Source of the DNA: Fragilariopsis cylindrus CCMP1102
Lineage: Eukaryota; Bacillariophyta; Bacillariophyceae; Bacillariales; Bacillariaceae
Reading direction: 5' to 3'
DNA length: 64,000 bases
Assembly (NCBI GenBank): GCA_900095095.1
Contig: FMBT01000290.1
Coordinates: forward strand, 744,001-808,000
Under the pieces are notes generated by a model, which saw nothing but the letters and a program-made list of their open reading frames with translations, was not told the DNA's origin and made no database searches. Numbering within the stretch: the stretch's first letter is position 1; the number at the start of each line of letters is the position of its first letter. The position numbers were made by a program, and so were the translations under genes. Below, piece after piece: positions 41,750 through 52,229 of this stretch.

Positions 41750-42174
41750 TTTTAAAGAAATGCAGTTTCAACAGGCAACAATAACAGCAAAAATGGTCCA
41801 AATAATTTTCAGAAAAATATATGGACCTCTATAACATCAAACATAAACATAAACAAATGCATACTCTATATATAGATTCATACTTTTTATATAGAGTGAG
41901 TGAGTCCTCGATTTTTTGATGTCTCATCAGGCTTTTTTGGTCTAGAAAGTTAATAGCTTATTTTATTCGTGCTTGCACCGTGACAGTTATATTGTATTCT
42001 CTAGTAGCTATATTTTTGTTCTATTGTGGTGCAAGTTAGTTGTTCATTTTCTTCTTCTTCTAACGTTACTAAAACGTGTTGAACTAAAGCTACTGTTGAA
42101 ATATTTTCTATATTTCTCGGTCTACCATATAATTAATTGTGCACCAATTCATTCATAAATATGAACATAGGGTA
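41750..42174. other. convergent spacer, nothing seen
   Basis: AT-rich 3' flanks of two convergent genes; no repeat or RNA signal recognised. Confidence 0.45.
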
Positions 42175-44026
42175 TTATTCTTCATCTTCATTATCATCTT
42201 CATTATCATCATCAAAAATCTGTTCAAGTAATGACGTTCGTCCTGGTGTTGTTGTTGGACTTAAACTAGTACTTCTTTGAACGTCAGTCAGGTTCATCGC
42301 TTCTTTTAATTTACTCAGCGTATTTCTTTTGGATTTAGGACTAAATGTAGTGGAATTTGCAATCGTATTATTTGTAGCCATATAGGACATTCTCATTGGA
42401 CCTGTGTCAGGATTTTCACTCCTGGCAATTTTAAGATTACGGGTGCTTTGTCTAATCGATTCAGGAATTACTAAGATCGATGATACTTCACCAATATCAG
42501 GACATAACATACGATCAACAACATTGCCATCAATAATATGTTTAATCCAACAACCGGGAATACCCGTCCGATTAGGATCGAATGTACCATCTGGTGAAAC
42601 GGATCCAACAAGAAATACTGGATCGATAGTTTCGATATCCTCCTCATCTGTTGTCACTTTAGGATATAAAACCTTATATTCATTACCATTGATTTGAAAT
42701 GCTGCATTATGATCAATACAGATACCAATTTCTGTTGGATGTCTTAATATCATTTCATCCATATCATACGCTCTCAATACACCATTACTTTGGATACGAT
42801 CATGATGTGGACAACATAATCCTGGTATAAATCCTAACCCATCAACGCGCATATAACCCCAATCTGCATCCTCCTCATCCTCCTCAGCATCTTCATCGTC
42901 GTCTTCATCATCGTCTTCCACATCATCCTCGCCATCCTCGAAATCTTTTGCTCCCACCCCAGCTAGTTTTGCCTCTTTAAAAGAATCTGGATCTGTTAAC
43001 AGATAAGTATTACAGAGAGACAGAGAGAGTAAGTATGTAAAATCTTCTTCTTCTCTTTTCTTCTATCAAGGCATCGTTACGTTACGTACCTAGTGAATCC
43101 GAATGTCCTCCATCAAACCAGCTTATTTCAAATTATTGATGAGGAATACAATCGAATAATAAACAGAACAAAGCAAAAGTAGAGTCTTCGTGTCAGTCTG
43201 TGTTTTATTTGACGAGGATGTATGATTTTGTTATTCCCACCATTTATACACGTCAATAACAATCATACTCTCTCTCTCTGCTTAAACGGATAATTAATTT
43301 AATTGCATTAATTGTACAACTGGTTTTTTACGTACCAAATAGCACCAGCGGATCCACCAGCCATTACGACACCTTTTTCAAAACATGCTTCTCTCAATAA
43401 TTTATCAATACCCATTTTCCTCCAGCGTCTAATAGCAAATGATGTATTACCACCACTAACAATTATAATATCAGCCTTATCAACAATACATTCTCTATGC
43501 AATGCACAAAGTTTAGAAAAAGTAGAAAAATAGTTACGGTATGATACGCATAATATGGCATACGACGAAAAGAAGGAAGAATAAAAGAAATAAGAGGAAG
43601 AGAGAGTCAGTCAAAGTAGTCCGAACTGACAACGCAACGTAACATAAACATAACGAAACATATTACGCATATGACGTTATAGACGTACCTCATATAGGAT
43701 GTTTTTGGTGCATTAGCAACAACATCTAATACAATTAATTGTTTACAATTTTTTTCATACCATGACGTTTGATTCTTTGTTTTTAGTTCAATATCATACG
43801 ATGCTGTACCTAAATACAACACGATACAATCTTCTTTTGCCTTTCCACTTAGTTTAACTAATTGTTCAGCCATACATGATATATTTAATAATAAACCCGA
43901 ACCAGCAAATATACCTTTAATTTGATTTGGTGGTTTGTATGGTGTTGTTGTTAATGTTTTTCTTCTTAATCGTGATGCACGGGATGCACGGGATGTTCGT
44001 AATGATGTTCGTGGCTTCGACGACAT
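42175..44026 (-). CDS. peptidase S51 (peptidase E/cyanophycinase-like) with acidic insert
   Basis: Four exons: 44026-43689, 43494-43336, 43121-43090 (32 nt) and 42992-42175. All introns are GT-AG and the sum is an exact 448 codons. Family marks in order: IFAGSGLLLNIS, VLYLGTASYD, IIIVSGGNTSFAIRRW, the nucleophile elbow AGGSAGAI (Ser about 161), CWFDGGHSDSLDPDSF formed across the microexon, and GLGFIPGLCCPHHD with the conserved His. S51 enzymes are serine hydrolases that cut Asp-X dipeptides or related bonds. Odd features are a run of about 30 acidic residues inserted before the DWGYMRVDGLG strand and a Ser/Thr-rich C-terminal extension. No signal peptide. Confidence 0.8.
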
Positions 44027-45668
44027 GGTGATGGCTGATTTACTTTTGATTTACTTCTTAACTTCTTTTTCTTCTCTTTCGATCTTTCTGTTTCGAAAGA
44101 AAAAAAAGATATGTCATGAAGGAAACACTTCGAATCGACGGCAGCGATCGGGCCAATTTTTGTTGTCGGACGTTTTTCTAGGTTTCTTCGCGTACTGCTT
44201 TTTAAGTTTCAAGAATTGTCGATCTTCCTGGTACAAAATAGGAGGTATGATGTGGCTGATGTTTTTAGGTAAATCATCCCCCACGAATGAAAATTTCCAC
44301 TGAGGCAGCAAGTAGAATTCGTCTACATGGTCAAAGGACAGAACGCAAGGAGGGTAAGTCTTGTTAGTTTCATTAGGGGCAGGCCTGGTCAATGCTATCA
44401 TCCCTCTTCAATAGATCTAGATATAATATGATGTATTCTCTATCTTTTATCCATACCATGCAATTAGCTATGTCTCTTTCTTAACAATCATTGCCTTTGC
44501 CAAGAGCCCAGTCATTGCTAAAAAATAATGCTTCTGATTGTTTATTGGTGATTGGCTTCTTTGCTGTCTTTCAGCGCACAACTTACTTGATTCATTCCTA
44601 AAATTGACACAAATGAGAGGACAAATAGTGATGAAAAATCTGAGTTTGAGCTACAATGAAGTGGGGTGAGGTGTGCACCTGCATTGAAAGCCTCAAGGGT
44701 AGTAGAAGAACCAAAACCTTCTTGGCTTTTTGAGAGAACTCATGAATCCCTTCCACTTCCAATTTGTACATGGATGAGAGGGTGTAGATAGTTGAGCTGC
44801 AATGATTGGGTATATACATTTGAGTGTCTACTTTACCCCACACCACTTGTTTGTCCAACTTGCTGGTTCTTTACCATCACATCTATTTCCTCTCAGAAAG
44901 CCCCTATATCACCTTACCTCTTGTTTGGTCTCTCAATACTGAAGAAAAGGGGTTGAAACGGTATATTTGTGGGAGCTGCTGTTCCTTGTATCTATCCTGA
45001 AGGTAGGTATTACTCAGAAACAAACCCTAAAAATGGCATGGATTGTTGCGTGAATGAGTGAACACAAATTGCAACAAGTTAATCCAAAGGATGTTTGAAC
45101 ATCATAGTAGCTGATTCCAACCTATATCTCGTCCATCCTTCTTGCAAGATTATGGTCTAATTAATTCAGATGATGAATTCTGGGTAGGATTAGAAGTCTT
45201 TCTGAAATGGGATTTGATTTAGTAGCACCCCATAATATAAGTGATATTGTTGTACATTATATACATTGATTTCCTCATCTGAATAGCTGCATACATGCCA
45301 ACAAAGGCCCATGTAACTCATGCCATGCCATATAATTTCTCTACCATGTGTCCCTTGGAACTCTTCCTTTAAATAAATAGATGTAGTTGGTAAACTTATG
45401 TTATCAGTAGTAACAGTGAGGTATAATACACTGTACAACCTCACAATCAATCCCGCGGTTTAATCGTGCTTGAGCAACGTACAACACCACGCACAGTCGC
45501 GTGTGAAGCAAAAAAGGCAGAAAGCTCTCAAATCTCAAATGGAGACCGTTTTAATTAAATTATAGAAATAACAGCAATAAGCTTTCTGGTCGATGTGATT
45601 GAACATCATAATAGTCTATAATAAAAGTAAAGGTAAACGCTTATACGATATACGTCGGTTTATCTACA

Positions 45669-45705
<37 letters not shown>

Positions 45706-45736
45706 TCGAAAAGCTATATAGAATTGAAATATAATA
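44027..45736. other. long spacer, no supported gene
   Basis: Contains a 95-codon minus frame (44114-44401) with gene-like composition but no recognised domain; it could be a remnant. The 44450-45450 part has a texture unlike host genes and may be repeat debris. A GA microsatellite lies at 45672-45701, just before the next ATG. Confidence 0.4.
45672..45701. repeat. (GA)15 microsatellite
   Basis: Fifteen GA units, 36 bases upstream of the ATG at 45737, probably within the 5' UTR. Confidence 0.9.
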
Positions 45737-47023
45737 ATGTCATCCTCATCCTCATCATCATCATCATCATCATCATTATCATCGTCGTCGCACAAACGTC
45801 CTGTCACCACTACCGACGCCACCGCTGTCACCACCGTCAACAGCAGCAATAACAACAACAAGAGGAAGAAGAAGAATCGTAGTAATATATTATCACCACC
45901 ACCAATCCTTGCATGGGTAACACAGGGTAAAACGGATCATATGGTAACACTTATTGATCCAAAAGTGTTATCAATGTTGAATAGTAATACTACTACTAGT
46001 ACTACTACTAGTACCGGTGAGAAAATATTACTACTATTATCATCATTACAACAAGAAAGTGAGATTCTTATTAAATGGCATTCCACAGATAAAAAACAAT
46101 TGGTATTTGTTTCATCTATAAAATTAATTGATATGGATATGGATATGGATATAGAAAATATTGAAGAAGGAGGAGGAGGACGTCGTCGTCGTCATCATCG
46201 TGTACTTCGTAGTGGTGCTAGTAGTCGTTATTTTGGTGAACGTCGTCATTGTAATAATACCGGTTCTCGTATTGATCCTCCTGGTGAAATTAAACGCGAT
46301 GACGACGAACGTGACTATGTTCCCCGTCATCGTCATCGTAATCATAATCGAAAAGAAGAAGAAGAAGTACAACCAGCCGCCGCCGCCACAGTAGTAGCAA
46401 TAGTAGCAGAACAACTATCATCGTCGTTACCGCAATTGCAATTACAGTCCTCCGAAAACAATAGTAACAACAACGAAGTCGATGTCAAAGTCAAAGTCTA
46501 CGTCGACGTTGATTGTGAAGGTGGTCATTATATCACCAGCAATGACATAGATAACAACAAGGAGGAAGACAAGAAGGAGAAAAGCACTAAGGCGAATCTC
46601 AATAAGATCGATGTCGATGTAGATGTTGTCGATGTCGATACCAATGTCAATGTCAATGTCTACAAGGCAGAGGCAGAGGCCAATACCGATGCCAGCGACG
46701 ACGGTGCTACTAGTACTGATTTTGACATTAAGCAAGGGAAGAACAGCCGAAACATCAGCGATGCCAAGGCCGGTACCAAGGCAGATACCGATGACGATTG
46801 TGATGGCGATAGTGATGATACAACAGTACCGATGTCGAACGTTGACAATGGTAATGGCAACGGTAATGGCAATGATGATATTACTATGAATAGTGATGGT
46901 GACGATGACGATGGCGACGACGATGATGATGATGATGATGATGATAAGACTGTGGCTATGTCGTACTACGAAGACTACGCTGACGATAACGAGGATGATG
47001 AAGGCGATAACGATGGGAATTAA
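45737..47023 (+). CDS. acidic low-complexity protein with a small N-terminal domain
   Basis: Predicted 428 residues, one exon. A Ser run and a basic KRKKKNR motif are followed by a short ordered region (about residues 54-130: ILAWVTQGKTDHMVTLID, ILIKWHSTDKKQLVFVSSIKLID) with beta-strand character that could be a small SH3/Tudor-like barrel; this is speculation from pattern. The remainder is Arg/His-rich, then Val-Asp and Glu/Asp repeats ending in a long poly-Asp stretch. Likely nuclear by composition; function unknown. Confidence 0.5.
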   Translation: MSSSSSSSSSSSSLSSSSHKRPVTTTDATAVTTVNSSNNNNKRKKKNRSNILSPPPILAWVTQGKTDHMVTLIDPKVLSMLNSNTTTSTTTSTGEKILLLLSSLQQESEILIKWHSTDKKQLVFVSSIKLIDMDMDMDIENIEEGGGGRRRRHHRVLRSGASSRYFGERRHCNNTGSRIDPPGEIKRDDDERDYVPRHRHRNHNRKEEEEVQPAAAATVVAIVAEQLSSSLPQLQLQSSENNSNNNEVDVKVKVYVDVDCEGGHYITSNDIDNNKEEDKKEKSTKANLNKIDVDVDVVDVDTNVNVNVYKAEAEANTDASDDGATSTDFDIKQGKNSRNISDAKAGTKADTDDDCDGDSDDTTVPMSNVDNGNGNGNGNDDITMNSDGDDDDGDDDDDDDDDDKTVAMSYYEDYADDNEDDEGDNDGN

Positions 47024-48100
47024 TAAAGTAAGATTACGATGTACCGTGCATCATAGAACAATAATAATAATAATAATAATGACAACGGCGACGGCGACGA
47101 TGAGCGAATCGTGTGACTGACTAACAATGAAATGAATGAATGGTAATGAATGAACGAAGATAGTATCACGGTACAGTGTACAATATAGTGGAAATTACAT
47201 TTGTATTGTATTATATTATTTGTATAATGTAGTTATTATAGTTCGACCATATAATCATAATATTTCGTCACAAAAATTAAAATTCCTTTTTTGTGTATCT
47301 CCCCTCTATGTTTATTGAGGAGCTGGGTGGAACAGAGATGGGACAAATTTCGTTTGGAGTTCCGTGTATATGGTATGCATGACCTACAATCTATTATATC
47401 TTCATTCGCTAGCTCGGATAAGGATGGATAGATGAATGAACAAATGAATAAATGAATGGGAAAGAGACATATCATGACTGGATCGATCGATCAATCCCAC
47501 GTGAGTCTACTACTGAAAAGAGCAGTCCTCTAACAAAAATAGTAGAACCCTCCCCTGCCTCCTTTCACGCTCGTGGATGACTTGACTTAACTTAACACGT
47601 TATAGAATTTTTAGAGAAGATAAGGGAGTATATCTATCGTGGAGTCAAGACAAACTCGATCCTCCTTCTCCTAGAGGACCCATTTTTATCTAGGACCTAC
47701 TTCTCCTGGAGAACCAATTTATATCTCCTACTCCTGGAGAAACCGTTTTTACCTCCTGCTTAGGTTCTCTTGAAGCTAAAACTACGGTATTCGAGTATTT
47801 TTGTGATACGACCACGCGACTACGGTACTAACTAAGAGAACATTAGAAAATATGACGTAATTTGTCGCCATCTTTAATCCCTTCTTCTTTGAATAGGTGC
47901 TGTACTATGGTCAAGACAAGACAATTGAAGCTACTACTAAAGACATGGAAAAATTGAATAATAATTGCAACTAGCTAGAGATTATTACGCTACCCGTAGT
48001 TCACACTACGTAAGATGATATGTGGTATGCATTGTATTGTATTTATAGAGTAAGTTTTACTTATTTACTGATTGCCTTCTAGAACGAACCTAAAGCGTAT
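47024..48100. other. spacer with short tandem and direct repeats
   Basis: At 47668-47760 three degenerate units of about 35-40 bp contain CTCCTGGAGAACC-like cores. Bases 47731-47828 are repeated directly at 49626-49730 on the other side of the ice-binding protein gene. No gene seen. Confidence 0.6.
47731..47828. repeat. left direct repeat flanking the ice-binding gene
   Basis: Shares CTGGAGAA(A)CCGTTTT, AAGCTA, ATACAGT/CTACGGT, TTCGA, TATTT(T)TGTGATAC and CGCGACTAC with 49626-49730 in the same order and orientation. Confidence 0.7.
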
Positions 48101-48823
48101 TTACAATGGTGACTGAGTGATGGTCGCCATCTGGAGGGTGACTGCAGTCTGCGAGAAGATACTACCGTTCAAAGATGAACCAGTAATAAATGAAACACCC
48201 TTCTCGCCCAAAATGATTCCCTCCATATGCGCACCTGCATTGACAGTAACACTTCCGGCGACCAACCATAAGATGTTCTTTGCAAGTACACCATCAAGAA
48301 TCATATTGGTGGCCGCCGTTTGAAGTACATTCCCGGTTGTCTGAATGATAAAGACAGAGTTTTCATCGCCTGTGAAGGTGAGGTCACCACCGATGTTAAC
48401 ACTTGTGGTGAAAGTGTAGACACCCTCACCCAACTCTAGACTTCCAAGATTGCCAGCTCCTAAATTGGTAGTGGCATCATCGTCCGAGGTAGCACATCCG
48501 ACGGCTTCTTCATACGCGCTCATCATTTCGTTGACCACGGGGGTCAATGCAGAGCCAACGTAGTCCGGCGCATAGACTTTTCCTGTGACCTGGGTTGACG
48601 TCGAAAACTCGCCCGAACTGTCCATGGTCAAGCTAAAGCCAGTAATGGCAGTCGAAGTTGCGGGCGAGACGGCGATGTTGCCTGTAACAGCCGACTGTGG
48701 CACAGTGGAGATACCAGTCTTTGCGAGGATGACAAATTTGGCGGCGGCCGGGATGTCATAACAAGTACCACTAACAGTACTGACAATGGTGGCTGAAGCG
48801 AGGAAAAAGAGACTGAAGTTCAT
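48101..48823 (-). CDS. ice-binding protein (DUF3494, type-1 IBP)
   Basis: Predicted 240 residues, one exon. Signal peptide about 1-19 (ending STVSG), then a DUF3494 domain to the end. Family marks: AAKFVILAKTGISTVPQSAVTGNIAVSP at the start, TGFSLTMDSSG, VYAPDYVG, the helix LTPVVNEMMSAYEEA, GNLGSLELGEGVYTF, VFIIQTTGN, ILWLVAGSVTVNAGAHMEGIILGEKGVSF and a final Ser-Gln-rich strand. These are right-handed beta-solenoid proteins with an adjacent helix, secreted to bind ice and inhibit recrystallisation in brine channels. The gene is intronless and more GC-rich than its neighbours, in line with the known horizontal spread of this family. The conserved Cys pair near the start and in the middle is present. 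Confidence 0.93.
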   Translation of the reverse strand: MNFSLFFLASATIVSTVSGTCYDIPAAAKFVILAKTGISTVPQSAVTGNIAVSPATSTAITGFSLTMDSSGEFSTSTQVTGKVYAPDYVGSALTPVVNEMMSAYEEAVGCATSDDDATTNLGAGNLGSLELGEGVYTFTTSVNIGGDLTFTGDENSVFIIQTTGNVLQTAATNMILDGVLAKNILWLVAGSVTVNAGAHMEGIILGEKGVSFITGSSLNGSIFSQTAVTLQMATITQSPL

Positions 48824-49002
48824 GTTGGATTTAATTTGATTGATATTGAGTTTCTTTACTTTTTGAACTTGAATGAATTGTAAATTGTGAGAATAGATTT
48901 GTAAGAATTGAATTTATTTTAATGTGTAACTAGTGCTAATACCACTAGCAACCGTACGTAAATATCCAATCATTATTGTTAACTGATTGGACCAGAAAAC
49001 GA

Positions 49003-49475
49003 TTTTGCTATGCTGAGCAGGATTATGTGTTTCAACATTAGCTCAGGCCAATGAGTCGAAAAGATCCAATTAGCTTGAGTAGTATTAATTGCTTCAAAAA
49101 TAGCTCAGACGACGATTTAATTTGCTCTGAGTAGTATTAAATGCTTCAACAATAGCTCGGGCGACGGTTTAATTTGACATTGAGTAGTATGTACCTAAAA
49201 TAGATCGGGCCAGTGATTCAGTTAGAAGCAATATCTGACTCTGAGTAGTATTAAGTACTTCAACAATAGCACGGCCAATGAAGTCGAAAACGATTTTTAG
49301 CCTGAGTAATAAAATACTTCAGGCGACTGAATTCGAAAACGATTTAATTAAGATAAGCAGGATTACATATTTCAATAGTAGCTCGGGCCAACGTAGTCGA
49401 AATTATTTACTATTCCCGCTTGAGTAGTATTAAGTATTTTTTGAACAATAGCTGACCAACTAAGTCGAAAACGAT
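49003..49475. repeat. degenerate minisatellite, about eight units of 50-60 bp
   Basis: Units share GAGTAGTATTAA, TTCAACAATAGCTCGGGC and GTCGAAAACGATTTA. It begins about 180 bp upstream of the ATG of the ice-binding gene. The units are diverged from one another. Confidence 0.85.
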
Positions 49476-49625
49476 TTAAGAATATAATTTAAGAATATAA
49501 TAATAATATGTAGGCGCGATGAGCTATTTTTTTGCATATTGCATGACGCGACCTCAACGTGTAACGCCATACTGAAATTCTATTTCCGTGTGGTTCCTTT
49601 TCATCCCCAGTTACCTTTGTCCATG

Positions 49626-49730
49626 CTGGAGAACCCGTTTTCTCAATCAGTTTCCGATTTTTTTAAAGCTATAAATACAGTTTTCGATAGATATTTCTGT
49701 GATACAACGGCGCGACTACCACGACGACGC
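49626..49730. repeat. right direct repeat flanking the ice-binding gene
   Basis: Partner of 47731-47828; about 1.9 kb apart, enclosing the gene and its minisatellite. Confidence 0.7.
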
Positions 49731-50184
49731 GAAATAACGCTACAGCCACTTTGATAATCATCTAAATAAGTGACGGCAATAGAAGAAAGGAGGATATGAA
49801 TGAATCAATTAATTAATCGAATTAATCGAATGAATCGATATACTAGTATTGCATCCATCCAATAACATCGATCTTAGATTCTTTACTTTTTAACGCCGAA
49901 ATATCGTGAAGAACAGAAGAGACGAAGACTATTGTACTGGTTACGATATACAATCATACGAATCGACGAACCTCATCCATTCCTATTGTGTAGGAATCTT
50001 CAGTAAATAAAAAGAACAAAACCCACACTTTTAATAATGTTATGAGATGGTTGCGCCAGGTCTTTGCACTATTACAATCTGTAAGATTCGAGGACACAAC
50101 ATAACGATAGCGGTTTACCTTTTCGGTGAACCAATGAAGAATTATGACGCCGTGCTTTATTGTTAATCATTAACCTCGTTGTTG

Positions 50185-51637
50185 CTATTTTCTTCTACGT
50201 CGAAAAATGTATATCCCCACTTCGAAATCTCCTGCTGCATTGGTTGATTTCGGACGAGGAGGAGGAGGAGGAGGGAGAGATTTTGATCCATCATTGTCAA
50301 CCTTAACATTGTTATTGTCATCATCATTGTCATCATCATCAAAGTCAGCAACGCTAACGGTACTACTCGTATTTGTATAATTTTTCTCATCATAACGAGC
50401 AATATCAATGATAGGACCATATCTTTCAAAATTATGTTGTTCGAATTGTTTTTTAAAATCTTTCCACGGTACAGCACTTGCAGCTGTGTGTGCATAGATA
50501 AAGACACCATCGTCGGATAATAATGCATCGACTGTATCCCATAATGGTTGTAAACTTGGTACCATATAGACACAATCTGCTCCTAGTATGATATCCTGTT
50601 TACCATATTTTTGTAAAAAGTTTGATGCCGCTCCTTTACCCCAAATTAATTGTGTACATGATATCGTTGTATATGTATCTGTATCTGTTCTTGTATTTGT
50701 GTTGTTGATATTGCAATCACTACCACCATTATCAATACCACTATCATCCTCTTCCGTTTCTTTTCTATTTCGATCGACATTATATTTTAGATTTTTCAAT
50801 GCATCAACATCACCATCTGTAACTACAACACTCGCAGCATTCAAAACTTTGTAGGAAACAATCCCAGGTAGGCCTGAGAAAATCAAATGGAAACGAAGAG
50901 AAGGAAGATGGACAGATTTCGGTTCCGTTGATACGAATATAATAGTCAGATTACAGCTACGTACTTTAATGTGTTGTCGTCAAATATACACCGTTTTGCT
51001 CCTCAAACAACTTACCTGCACCGGCCCCCAATTCTAATACTTTTTTGTTCTGTACCTGTACGAAAGAACCAGTAGTCTTATCTTCACGACTGTCTCTTTT
51101 CATTCCTACTTTTTGCTGTAGCAGTTGTTGTTGTTGTTGTTGTTGTTCACATACACAAAGATATCTCGCTAGAATTTCTGCACTTCTCCAAACAGCTAAC
51201 CCTGTCGAATTTGGATACGCACTATGATGCCGGATCGTTACAATCTTGGTACACTTAGCAGCATCGGCTTTTTCGTTATCGCTATCGCTATCGTTGTCGT
51301 TATTGTTATCGTCTTCAGTCATTGTCATTGATGTTAACATTGGCATTGGATATTCGTAAAAGATATCTTCATAAATATCATCATCGTCTTCCTCATCGAA
51401 CAGTCGAAATAAATACGCCGTATCTTCTTCTACATCTTTGCCATCGCCTTTTCCATTTTCGTTTTTGACACTGCCATTATTTTTACTATCGCCGTCATCA
51501 TCATCGTCATCACCGTAACAGTCATCGTCATGGATATTAAATTCTCTCCAATTCGAGAAAGTACACGACTCGTCGTTGTCTTTTTCCGCGTCGTCGTCTT
51601 TTTCGCCGTAGACTGGTTTCGACACCATGATAGCCAT
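50185..51637 (-). CDS. protein methyltransferase, family 16 (METTL21-like)
   Basis: Exons 51637-51016 and 50873-50185 join over a 142-nt intron (GTAAGT, CTCAG) to 436 residues; the join restores VLELGAGAGLPGIVSY, the SAM-binding motif I. Then come VVVTDGD (post I), LIWGKGAA, DIILGADCVYMVPSLQPLW (motif IV region, with Asp-Cys-Val-Tyr typical of this family) and GVFIYAHTA. Family-16 enzymes methylate lysines of translation factors and chaperones in the cytosol. The N-terminal about 190 residues are acidic, with a poly-Gln run, and are an extension over typical family length (about 230). The usual Asp/Glu-x-x-Tyr motif is seen as DCVY. Confidence 0.75.
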
Positions 51638-52229
51638 GCCTATTTGAGTTAGGATGTGAAAATAAATCTCACGTAATTAGTTCGTGTGTACGTACTTGAG
51701 AGTAGAGGGAAGAAAAAGTATGCTGTTTTCTTTCTGTTGGATTTTCTTAAAATGCTTTCGGACTCTGGTCTCTCGGATTGATCTGGCGTCCCCCTTTGTT
51801 CCACTGTACAAGAAAGCGCTGATTAGTACAATTAGCAACTGTGCCGTTGTCAAAACTGGTATGGATGCGTTACGTGTTAAACGTGATTTTCCAATTTTAA
51901 TAGCGTTTGAGAGTACTTACTATTGTTGCATAAACTGCATAAAGTGGTGAATGATTATTATTTTTTATTTCCCAAAAGTTAGCAGATTTTTTTCTTAATC
52001 ACTAAACGTGAAGGTTATATATACCAATTGCCCCCTCTTTATTATTTTCTGATTTTACTGCTTTTTTGTTTTTAATGGTTAATTTAGTTTTTATTGATAG
52101 TAAAACGAAGAAAACAAAAACAACAAATAACACAGCGAGCGAAGATTTGTGCTGCTGCTGGTGAGCGTTGTGCAATGAGTGAAATGGCTGAGATTGAACA
52201 GAATTCAATTACAGATTATACTGTAGGCC
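51638..52229. other. spacer, no gene seen
   Basis: Short open frames only. AT-rich with T runs near 51960-52060. Confidence 0.4.

Larger units (their letters stand above)
48824..50184. other. upstream region of the ice-binding gene with repeats
   Basis: Contains the 49003-49475 minisatellite and the right direct repeat (49626-49730). A 71-codon frame at 49539-49754 overlaps the direct repeat and looks spurious. Confidence 0.55.

Noticed and set aside
45190-45450. 86-codon minus frame in the gene-poor region
   Set aside because: No domain or support; may be repeat debris.
49539-49754. 71-codon frame upstream of the ice-binding gene
   Set aside because: Coincides with the flanking direct repeat; the other repeat copy has no matching frame.
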